Translations under genes and position numbers: made by a program
Notes under the pieces: generated by a model
Seen by the model: the letters and a program-made list of their open reading frames with translations, nothing else
The model's database searches: none
Told to the model about the DNA's origin: nothing
Assembly (NCBI GenBank): GCA_000961845.1
Contig: LADZ01000062.1
Location: forward strand, 1 to 39,905
DNA length: 39,905 nt
Direction: 5' to 3'
Source: Flavobacteriales bacterium BRH_c54
Lineage (GTDB): Bacteria > Bacteroidota > Bacteroidia > Flavobacteriales_E > Vicingaceae
Shown: piece by piece, positions 32,423 to 39,905 of the stretch
Layout of the letters: every line of letters begins with the position of its first letter
Numbering within the stretch: the stretch's first letter is position 1

Positions 32423-34021
32423 TTATTTTATTCCATGCATCATCTTTGTTAGCTTACTATTGAATAATAAAAGTATTAATGCAATGAAAATAGGCAATGC
32501 AGCTATTATTAAGAAGAAAATTGACATGGAATAAGTTTGTGAAATTTTATCAATATACGAACCGGTATATCCTGCCAATAAATTAGCAATAAACGAAGCG
32601 GTAAACCATAATCCGAAAATTAAGCCTACAAATTTTGCCGGTGATAATTTTGAAACATAAGACAAACCTACCGGAGATAAACAAAGTTCTCCTGTTGTAT
32701 GAAAAAAGTAAGCTAAAATTAACCAAACCATACTTACAGCAGCCGTTTCTGCTCCTTGCGGAATTTCACTTGCTCCATAAGCTAATGCTATAAATCCAAC
32801 ACCTACCAATATTAATCCCATAGCAAATTTAACAGGTCCTGATGGATTCCATATTTTCTCCCATAATTTAGAGAATGATGATGCTAATGTGATGATAAAA
32901 AAGGAGTTTAATATTTGAAACCAAGAAACCGTAACTTCTGTTGCTTCGATAGAAAACTCTCTATTCACTTTCCAAATACATAATATCCAAATAATCACAA
33001 AAGAAAGCGAGGTAAATAATATAGTAATGGGATATCTTTTGTAAATCTTTACTGCTAATGAATACAGTACCCATGTAACAATGGCAACAGGGAAAATAGT
33101 TAAAATAGCATCAATCCATTTAAAAATCAATCCTGAATTTCCATCTAACACACGTTGAGTATAATTTTTCGCAAAAATGGTCATTGAACCACCAGCTTGT
33201 TCAAACGCAAAAAAGAAGAAAATACTTGAAACTATTAACACAGAAACAACAACAAGCCTATCTCTAACAACATTAGCAGGTAATTCTTCTTCTATTTCTT
33301 CATCTTTTTTGTTTCCCTCTTTTGCCTCTGCATTATAGTTAATAAGGTTTTTTGGAGACAATCCAATTTTACCAAATATTTTTTGTCCGAAATAAAACTG
33401 AAGCATACCGAAAAGCATAAATACTCCTGCTAATCCGAAACCATAATGCCAATTATATTTTTCTCCAATATAACCACACAACAACATACCTAAAAATGCT
33501 CCTGCATTAATTCCCATATAAAAGATAGTATAACCGGCATCTTTTTTATTACTGTTGTTTGGATATAACTGTCCTACAATTGAGGAAATATTTGGTTTAA
33601 ACATACCATTACCCATAATCATTAAACCCAATCCTGCAAAAAAGAAAGCATCACTTATTCCTTCCAATGCCATAGAAGCGTGTCCCATAGTCATTATTAC
33701 TGCTCCAATAGTAACTGCTTTTCTGTAACCTGTTAATTTATCAGCTATTAATCCACCAATTAATGGCGTTAAATAAACCAACCCTGTGTACCAAGCATAA
33801 AGTTGCATAGCATCTTCATTAGACCATCCCCAACCGCCTTTAGCAATTTCAGAAATTAAGAAAACGGTAAGTAAGGCACGCATGCCATAGTAACTAAAAC
33901 GTTCCCACATTTCTGTGAAAAACAATACAAACAATCCTGCCGGATGTCCCATTACCATACTGCTGTCTATACCTTTATTAGTAAGATGCTTTGCTAATTG
34001 ATTATCTTGTTGTTGATTCAT
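32423..34021 (-). CDS. POT/PTR-family di- and tripeptide transporter
   Basis: A 532-residue inner-membrane protein of the major facilitator superfamily, proton-coupled oligopeptide group. Typical POT motifs are present: FFTEMWERFSYYGMRALL in helix 1 (the ExxERFxYY proton-coupling motif), GGLIADKLTGYRKAVTIGAV between helices 2 and 3, and FYMGINAGAFLG in helix 5. About 12-14 membrane segments are seen, with a charged loop of KEGNKKDEEIEEELP near the middle. It takes up dipeptides and tripeptides. It lies 24 bases after the DPP IV-type gene, so the pair forms a peptide-use operon. Confidence 0.92.
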   Translation of the reverse strand: MNQQQDNQLAKHLTNKGIDSSMVMGHPAGLFVLFFTEMWERFSYYGMRALLTVFLISEIAKGGWGWSNEDAMQLYAWYTGLVYLTPLIGGLIADKLTGYRKAVTIGAVIMTMGHASMALEGISDAFFFAGLGLMIMGNGMFKPNISSIVGQLYPNNSNKKDAGYTIFYMGINAGAFLGMLLCGYIGEKYNWHYGFGLAGVFMLFGMLQFYFGQKIFGKIGLSPKNLINYNAEAKEGNKKDEEIEEELPANVVRDRLVVVSVLIVSSIFFFFAFEQAGGSMTIFAKNYTQRVLDGNSGLIFKWIDAILTIFPVAIVTWVLYSLAVKIYKRYPITILFTSLSFVIIWILCIWKVNREFSIEATEVTVSWFQILNSFFIITLASSFSKLWEKIWNPSGPVKFAMGLILVGVGFIALAYGASEIPQGAETAAVSMVWLILAYFFHTTGELCLSPVGLSYVSKLSPAKFVGLIFGLWFTASFIANLLAGYTGSYIDKISQTYSMSIFFLIIAALPIFIALILLLFNSKLTKMMHGIK

Positions 34022-34045
34022 AAGTTTAATGTGTTATATTAATTT

Positions 34046-36214
34046 TTATAAATTTTCTAAAATAAAATTGGTCATTAATGTGTATAAATGCAATCTTGTA
34101 TTACCACCAAAAATACCATGATTTTTGTTAGGATAAGCCATTTGTGTAAATTGTTTGTTGGCATTTACCAAAGAAATAGTCATTTCAGTAGTGTTTTGGT
34201 AGTGTACGTTATCATCTGCTATTCCATGAACCAACAGATAGTTACCTTTTAATTTCTCTACATGGTTAATAGGAGAGTTATCATCATAACCATCTTCATT
34301 TTCCTGTGGCGTTTGCATATATCTTTCAGTATAAATACTATCGTAAAAACGCCAATTCGTAACAGGTGCAACTGCTATAGCTGTTTTAAAAATATCTGCT
34401 CCTTTGGTAATACACAATGACGACATATAACCTCCATAACTCCATCCAAAAATTCCTATTCTGCTTCCATCAACATACGGTAATGTAGCTAAATATTTTG
34501 CAGCTGCTAGTTGATCTTCTAATTCATATTTCCCTAGTTGTTTATAGGTAACTTTTTTAAAGTCTGCTCCTCTAGCTCCTGTCCCTCTGTTATCTACGGA
34601 AACCACAACATATCCTTTGTTGGCTAACATTTGAAACCAAAAATAGTTGGAACTCCCCCAATTATCTTCTACTGTTTGAGAACCTGGCCCTCCATACACA
34701 AACATCAACACAGGATATTTTATGGTTTCATCAAAATCGGTTGGTTTAATTGACCACGCATTTAATTTTTGATCATTTACGGCTACCGTAAAAAATTCTT
34801 TTTTAGCCAATTTGGTGGACTTCATTCTTTCTTTTAAATCGGCATTATCCTGAAGAACAGTTTTTACTTTTCCATTTCTATCGTTAACCGTAATATAATA
34901 AGGTGAGTTAGCATCCGAATGCTTGTTAATGAAATAATCAAATGTTGCACTAAAATCAGCTTCATTCTCACCACTTTTTTCGGTTAATTGCTTTTTGCCA
35001 CTTCCATTTAGTTTAACACCATAAATATGTCTTTCTAATGGAGATTTTTCTGCCGACTGATAATATACCAATCCTTTTTTCTCATCAACACCATAATAAG
35101 CTGTAACATCCCAATTTCCTTTGGTAAGTTGAGTAATTAAACTTCCATTAATATCATATAAATACAAATGGTTAAAACCATCTTTTTCACTGGTAATGAT
35201 AAATTGATTCTTGGTAGTTAAAAATTCTGTTGTTGGAACTTCTACATATTTTTCATCTTTTTCATTAAAAATTACTTTTCCTTTGCCAGAAAAAACATCG
35301 GTAAGTTGAATATTCAAATCATTTTGATGTCTGTTAAAAGTTTGAATTGCCAGTTGTTTAGAATCGTTTGTCCAATTAATTCTTGAAATATACTCATACG
35401 CATTTTCAATACTCATATCTACAATACTATTGTCTTCTAAATGATAAACCTGAATGCTTACGTCTGAATTTTCTTCTCCGGCTTTTGGATATTTAAAACG
35501 CACTTCTTCCGGATACAAATCATTATACATTTTCATATTCCACTCTTTCACATTGCTTTCATCAAAACGGAAAAAAGCAATTTTATTACCATCGGGAGAC
35601 CATTCAAAAGCTCTTACTAACTCCAATTCTTCTTCATAAACCCAATCGGAAGCTCCATTAATAATTTCATTTTTCTTTCCATCAAATGTAATCTGAATTT
35701 CTTGTCCGTTAGATAAGTCTGTATAGTACAAATTATTATTTTTAACGTAAGCTACCTTACTTGCTTGAGGAGAAAAGGTAGCGTGCATTACTTTTTCTTT
35801 AGTGTTTAAAGGGGTAAGTTTTTTAGTAGCCACATCATATATATAGTTATATGCTTTTGATGAATACCTATAAATAGCTTCTACTTCGGTTGCTATTAAA
35901 ATCTTTTTTTCATCTGCACTAAATTCATAGTCTTCTAGTACAATTTTATTTCCATCAAAAACCAAATCGGCTGCATTAACCAGTATAGAAGTGTTATCTA
36001 CATCTACATACGATTGTTTTACTAAATTTACTCCCTCATCACCTCTTTCTTGAGTTGTAAAATTTACGCCATTATTCATAGAACGAATACCATAAACCGA
36101 CTGAGCATAAAATTTATAGTTTTTCCAAATATCTTCTAAGGTAATATCTTGTTTTGTTTGTGCACCAACAGTAGTAACAACTAATAGCAACAACACTAAT
36201 TTAAATAATTTCAT
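34046..36214 (-). CDS. Dipeptidyl peptidase IV (S9B family), exported
   Basis: A 722-residue enzyme that removes N-terminal dipeptides, mostly with Pro or Ala second. A signal peptide (MKLFKLVLLLLVVTTVGAQ) targets the periplasm. The propeller carries the family's double-Glu motif WVYEEE (Glu194-196) that grips the free N-terminus. The hydrolase domain has Ser592 (GWSYGGY), Asp667 (GIADDNVH) and His699 (NKNHGIFGG), with the 32-residue Asp-His spacing of human DPP IV. The start is the ATG at 36214; the frame extends to a TTG at 36223, which I reject. Products would feed the POT transporter gene just downstream. Confidence 0.94.
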   Translation of the reverse strand: MKLFKLVLLLLVVTTVGAQTKQDITLEDIWKNYKFYAQSVYGIRSMNNGVNFTTQERGDEGVNLVKQSYVDVDNTSILVNAADLVFDGNKIVLEDYEFSADEKKILIATEVEAIYRYSSKAYNYIYDVATKKLTPLNTKEKVMHATFSPQASKVAYVKNNNLYYTDLSNGQEIQITFDGKKNEIINGASDWVYEEELELVRAFEWSPDGNKIAFFRFDESNVKEWNMKMYNDLYPEEVRFKYPKAGEENSDVSIQVYHLEDNSIVDMSIENAYEYISRINWTNDSKQLAIQTFNRHQNDLNIQLTDVFSGKGKVIFNEKDEKYVEVPTTEFLTTKNQFIITSEKDGFNHLYLYDINGSLITQLTKGNWDVTAYYGVDEKKGLVYYQSAEKSPLERHIYGVKLNGSGKKQLTEKSGENEADFSATFDYFINKHSDANSPYYITVNDRNGKVKTVLQDNADLKERMKSTKLAKKEFFTVAVNDQKLNAWSIKPTDFDETIKYPVLMFVYGGPGSQTVEDNWGSSNYFWFQMLANKGYVVVSVDNRGTGARGADFKKVTYKQLGKYELEDQLAAAKYLATLPYVDGSRIGIFGWSYGGYMSSLCITKGADIFKTAIAVAPVTNWRFYDSIYTERYMQTPQENEDGYDDNSPINHVEKLKGNYLLVHGIADDNVHYQNTTEMTISLVNANKQFTQMAYPNKNHGIFGGNTRLHLYTLMTNFILENL

Positions 36215-36422
36215 TTTATTCAATTAAATTTTAAGCCCACGAATTTAAAGAAATTGTTGGACAAAAATTGTCTTGAGCAGAATTATGTTGTTTTTACATC
36301 CCATAGAATTACTATTTTGAATAAATAAATTATTTGAACACGTAAGAAATAAAAAACATTAGCTTTTAAAACCTGTATTTGATTAGCAACTTTGAGTCAT
36401 TATTCACCAAAACTTATGAATT

Positions 36423-38111
36423 ATGAAAACAATCGCTACTATTAAAAAAATCAGCAAACAAATAGCACTAATAATGCTTTTTAGTTTTGCTTCATTAACA
36501 ACGTATGCACAATGTACTGCCGCGTTTACCATAACCGATAACGGCAATGGAAATTATACATTTACCAACACATCTACAGGAACAGGTATAATGACACATT
36601 ATAACTGGAGTATAATTAGTAATCAGTATATTTATTTAGGTAACTCTTCAAGTTCTGTATCACATACATTTACCAATGGTAACCATACTATCAGATTAAT
36701 GATTTTAGATTCGAGTTCTAATTGCACCGACTCTATATCTCAAACCATAAACGTTACTTCAGGTCAAAATTGCAATATAAATGCTGGTTTTACCTATACG
36801 CACGGAACCACAATAAATGGTTCTGTAAACTTTCAATCTACAACTACAGGAAATGTTTTCTCAGAATTTTGGGATTACGGAGATCTTTCATCAGGCTATA
36901 ATCCTTACCATAATTACTGGAATAATGGCACATATACAGTAACTTTAATTGCCAGTGATTCTAATCAAACTTGTTTTGACACCACACAACAAACAATAAC
37001 TATTTCAAACATTTCAAGTACATGTAATCCAAATTTAAATTTTTCTTATGTAGATAACGGAAATGGAAATTTTTCTTTTACAAATACTTCTTCTGGATAT
37101 AATCCCGTAACAATTTTTGAATGGAACTTTGGTGATGGAAACACATCTTGGAACACTAACCCATCACACACTTATACTACAAACGGAACCTACACTGTTA
37201 ATTTAATATCTATTGACTCTCTAATGCCTTGTTATGATACGTTAACCCAGCAAATTACAGTAACAGGAATTACTCCTCCGTGTACTGCTATAGCTGACTT
37301 CACTTATACTGATAATGGAAACGGAAACTTTTCTTTCACATCTACTTCAACCGGTGGGTTAAATCATTACTGGCAATTTGGAGATGGGAATAACGCTATA
37401 TATGTGAACAATCCAAACCATACTTTCGCTGCTAATGGAACATATAATGTGGTTTTACATATTTTCGATTCATTATATACTTGTTATAAATGGAAAAGTT
37501 ATTCAGTAATCGTTAATGGCGTTAATGGAACTTCTATATGTAATGCCGGTTATACCATGTATTTAGACTCCATAACTAACAACATTATTGTTACCAATAG
37601 CTCAACAGGTGCTAATTTATCTTATTTCTGGGATTTTGGTGATGGAAATACTTCAACACAAGCCTATCCATCATACACCTACTCTACTCCTGGTCCTTTT
37701 TTATTATGTTTAACTGTATCTGATAGTATTAACAGTTGTACAAGTACTTATTGTGATTCAATAGGATCTAATGGAGTGGTATTAAGACAAACAGGGTTCA
37801 CTATAAATGTTCAACCTGCAAATATAGTAGGTATAGAAGAGCACAAAGATGAAGTTAATGAGTTAACGGTTTATCCAAATCCGTTTAAAGAAACTATGTT
37901 TATAGATATTAATATAAATGACGAAACCAACGTAGAAATTTTTGTTACTGATTTAGTTGGAAATACTGTTGACATTATTAGCAACAAGTTTATGAATGCC
38001 GGTTCTCACAAAATTCAATGGAATCCGGAAAATTTATCTAATGGAATTTACTTATTAAATGTAAAAACAAATAATGCTTTAAACGTTAAAAAGCTAGTCC
38101 TTAACAAATAG
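36423..38111 (+). CDS. Secreted PKD-repeat protein with T9SS sorting domain
   Basis: A 562-residue protein with a signal peptide (IALIMLFSFASLTTYA, to about residue 29) and five PKD-like modules that begin near residues 30, 117, 203, 287 and 375. Each starts with Cys and has a DNGNGN-type turn or the WxFGDGN motif; the first two are degenerate. The end (VYPNPFKETMFIDI ... GIYLLNVKTNNALNVKKLVLNK) is a type A T9SS sorting sequence, so it should be exported through the outer membrane and anchored or released. The role is likely adhesion or matrix; no enzyme domain is seen. Paired cysteines in the repeats suggest disulfides. It has a terminator directly after it. Confidence 0.9.
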   Translation: MKTIATIKKISKQIALIMLFSFASLTTYAQCTAAFTITDNGNGNYTFTNTSTGTGIMTHYNWSIISNQYIYLGNSSSSVSHTFTNGNHTIRLMILDSSSNCTDSISQTINVTSGQNCNINAGFTYTHGTTINGSVNFQSTTTGNVFSEFWDYGDLSSGYNPYHNYWNNGTYTVTLIASDSNQTCFDTTQQTITISNISSTCNPNLNFSYVDNGNGNFSFTNTSSGYNPVTIFEWNFGDGNTSWNTNPSHTYTTNGTYTVNLISIDSLMPCYDTLTQQITVTGITPPCTAIADFTYTDNGNGNFSFTSTSTGGLNHYWQFGDGNNAIYVNNPNHTFAANGTYNVVLHIFDSLYTCYKWKSYSVIVNGVNGTSICNAGYTMYLDSITNNIIVTNSSTGANLSYFWDFGDGNTSTQAYPSYTYSTPGPFLLCLTVSDSINSCTSTYCDSIGSNGVVLRQTGFTINVQPANIVGIEEHKDEVNELTVYPNPFKETMFIDININDETNVEIFVTDLVGNTVDIISNKFMNAGSHKIQWNPENLSNGIYLLNVKTNNALNVKKLVLNK

Positions 38112-38137
38112 TTCATTAATGAGTTTTTCTTAATAGG

Positions 38138-38172
38138 AAAGAGGGGTGATATTTATTTCACTCCTCTTTTTT
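38138..38172 (+). terminator. Terminator overlapping the end of the next gene
   Basis: AAAGAGGGGTGA (38138-38149) pairs with TCACTCCTCTTT (38158-38169) over 12 positions with one G-T pair, followed by T-run to 38172. The right arm is inside the last codons of the minus-strand gene 38153-39601. Confidence 0.75.
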
Positions 38173-39601
38173 GTTTACTCATCAACCAATGGTTATAATT
38201 AATTATATCTGCATCATCCTCACTATTTTTATATTTCTCAATAAAAAATATAATAGCCTCTTTTAATTCTTTACCACTAAACAATTGCATTTTTTCAAGT
38301 AGATTAACAAAATCTATATCTCTATCAATATCAACCTGCTTCAAGGTAAAAAAATCTTTCTTCAAGTTTTTAAGCTGATAGTCAAATAAATCAATGTCGT
38401 TTAATTCATGGATGATCATTAACTCCACTATACAAATTTTAAACTGTAGGACAATATCCAAATTCTTAAAATTGTCTTGTTGTTTTAATTTAACAAGGCT
38501 TGATTTTGCTTGATTGAATTTTCCTAAATCAAAATACAAAACAGCCAAGTTTAGGTAAATAAACAAGCTATATATTGGTAGAACTTGTATTTCTTTTTTC
38601 GATTTTGCTTCATTTAAAATATCAATTGCCTTTTGTTTATCTGTTACCTGGTAATTAATTACCAAAGAGTTATAATAATAGAACAAATATTTTTCATATA
38701 AGTATTTATCAAACTCTAGCATTGCATCGTGAAGCTTTTCAGTATATAACAGCGATTCTTCAATTTTATCATTCTTAAACAGAGAATTTACAATATAAGT
38801 CAACATTTGAAGCTTAGTTTCGTGGTTTGATTTAGTAAACAACTTATTTTTAGAAAACTGAAGATAGGTTTTCTTTAAGTAAGCTTCTAAAGTAATAAAA
38901 TCGTGCTCTTGTAATAAAATTCTGCTAATTGAATGGTAAACTTTAAACTGTAACTGCTTACTCTGCTTTATTTTTTTATCCTCAATAAGTGAATAAAAAT
39001 CCTCTTGAAGCAGTTTATTTGATTCTCCTCTATTATAGTTTTGTGTTGTTTTTATTTTATAAGTTAAAGACGCTAAAATATTATCTACTTCTTGTATTAC
39101 ATTAAGTAACGCTCTATTTTCTTTACGTTTATCAATAAATGGAGACGGGTTAAACCTTACTGTATCAATAGAAAGAATTATTAAATCATTATAGATTAAA
39201 TCTAGCAAGTCAAAAAATTCATTTTTTATGGCTTTTTTCTCCGCTTGAAGCAGATAGTCAAAAGTAAGCTGAAAGTTTGATTTCTCATTAAACAGCTTTG
39301 AAAGCATGATATAATTAAGTGTAGCAAAATAATCATTAGAATTATAATGTAAAAACAACAAACTCTTATTAATATCTTGCAACAACCTGTTTTTTAGTCG
39401 ATAAAATGCATTTCTATCATTCGGGTAAAACTTTTTAAGAAAAATATCTTCATCAACTGAACTACCTGAATATTTTCTGGCATAATCAAACAATGCCACA
39501 TCTTTTCTCTCAGCTGAATCATTGGTTCTTTTCAATAGAATTTTAAAATTTCTACATTCTTCTTTTGATAACGTTGCTATAAGTTTATATACTTGATTCA
39601 T
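38153..39601 (-). CDS. Helical repeat protein of unknown function
   Basis: A 482-residue protein with no signal peptide, no membrane segment and no motif I recognise. The first ~90 residues (MNQVYKLIATLSKEECRNFKIL ... FYRLKNRLLQDINKSLLFLHY) look like a helical module, and the rest is a chain of paired helices of about 35-40 residues, the spacing of TPR-like repeats (for example PIYSLFIYLNLAVLYFDLGKFNQAKSSLVKL). I recall proteins of this shape in Bacteroidota near secreted-protein genes, without known role. It is convergent with the PKD gene and divergent from the secreted protein gene at 39684. Cytoplasmic scaffold or regulator is a guess. Confidence 0.7.
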   Translation of the reverse strand: MNQVYKLIATLSKEECRNFKILLKRTNDSAERKDVALFDYARKYSGSSVDEDIFLKKFYPNDRNAFYRLKNRLLQDINKSLLFLHYNSNDYFATLNYIMLSKLFNEKSNFQLTFDYLLQAEKKAIKNEFFDLLDLIYNDLIILSIDTVRFNPSPFIDKRKENRALLNVIQEVDNILASLTYKIKTTQNYNRGESNKLLQEDFYSLIEDKKIKQSKQLQFKVYHSISRILLQEHDFITLEAYLKKTYLQFSKNKLFTKSNHETKLQMLTYIVNSLFKNDKIEESLLYTEKLHDAMLEFDKYLYEKYLFYYYNSLVINYQVTDKQKAIDILNEAKSKKEIQVLPIYSLFIYLNLAVLYFDLGKFNQAKSSLVKLKQQDNFKNLDIVLQFKICIVELMIIHELNDIDLFDYQLKNLKKDFFTLKQVDIDRDIDFVNLLEKMQLFSGKELKEAIIFFIEKYKNSEDDADIINYNHWLMSKQKRGVK

Positions 39602-39683
39602 TTTTTTTTTAAACGAGTAAGATTTTAGTAAAATTAATTATAAAAATCTATTTAACTTAGTTAACTTAGCACAAATAAAAAAT

Positions 39684-39905
39684 ATGATGAAAAAATTTCT
39701 TCTAATATTATTTGTAACACTTCTACTCCCATTATTAGGGAAGTCTCAATTAACTATTGATTCATTAACTACAGGAGCAAACATAATACAGGACACTGTA
39801 AATGTGGGGGATGCTATAAGTTTTGATGTCGTAATCTCCTACACTAGCAGCACACCTTATTCAGGAAATATATATTTAGTAGGCGGAGTAGATAGCTCTG
39901 CCGGA
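39684..39905 (+). CDS. Partial exported protein (continues past right edge)
   Basis: The frame starts with ATG at 39684 (a second ATG follows at once) and stays open to the end for 74 codons. The product has a signal peptide (MMKKFLLILFVTLLLPLLGKSQ) and then strand-rich sequence (INVGDAIS-like NVGDAISFDVVISYTSS, then YSGNIYLVGGVDSSAG) that looks like an immunoglobulin-like or CARDB-type module of a surface protein. Probably another T9SS substrate; the C-terminus needed to prove this is outside the window. Confidence 0.65.
   Translation, partial: MMKKFLLILFVTLLLPLLGKSQLTIDSLTTGANIIQDTVNVGDAISFDVVISYTSSTPYSGNIYLVGGVDSSAG

Overview
The window looks like a chromosomal stretch from a Bacteroidota member, most likely a Flavobacteriia-type organism. 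The evidence is the AT-rich base composition, C-terminal type IX secretion (T9SS) sorting sequences, Bacteroidota-style promoters (TTG about 20 bases before TAnnTTTG), almost no Shine-Dalgarno sequences, and genes typical of that phylum (YtxJ, S9 peptidases, a single-protein LptD, an Omp85-like protein). No tRNA, rRNA, CRISPR array or transposase was seen. Both ends cut through secreted-protein genes.

Layout. 1-3.8 kb: truncated BNR-type secreted protein, lipA with an outer-membrane protein gene upstream of it, then OsmC, a bacilliredoxin (YtxJ) and a 42-residue lipoprotein. 3.9-9.4 kb: a plus-strand run of ung, an Omp85-like protein, a 2OG-Fe(II) oxygenase, an ABM-domain monooxygenase and an ABC exporter. 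9.4-10.6 kb: a VOC protein and an enoyl-CoA hydratase/isomerase homologue. 10.7-15.8 kb: a minus-strand envelope/redox cluster (amidase, MCE protein, membrane Fe-S/heme-b-type protein, HdrB-like CCG protein, small conserved protein), divergent from lptD (15.9-18.5 kb).

18.5-20.8 kb is accessory in character. A lone PD-(D/E)XK nuclease-like gene has its own promoter and lies inside a 13-bp inverted repeat, and dps lies between two copies of a ~51-bp direct repeat. 20.7-25.8 kb carries a prolyl oligopeptidase, truA and a second ABC exporter. 25.8-29.3 kb holds the main defence candidate: an overlapping AAA+ ATPase / subtilisin-like protease pair that matches the IetAS type of plasmid-exclusion and antiphage system.

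29.3-31.7 kb is an oxidative-stress block. A PerR-type regulator has a perfect 17-bp palindrome on its own promoter and is followed by a 2-Cys peroxiredoxin and a Mn-type superoxide dismutase; Dps and OsmC elsewhere in the window fit the same theme. 31.8-36.2 kb is a minus-strand peptide-use operon (DPP IV-type peptidase, POT dipeptide transporter) followed by a thioredoxin-like protein. 36.4-39.9 kb has a PKD-repeat T9SS substrate, a helical protein of unknown role and the start of another secreted protein.

The intergenic gaps carry several families of short inverted and direct repeats, some present twice in the window, which resemble REP/MITE-type dispersed elements. Several start codons were set inside longer open frames because the extra N-terminus is read from a TTG, a repeat or a promoter. 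All functions are read by eye from sequence motifs; no database search was run.
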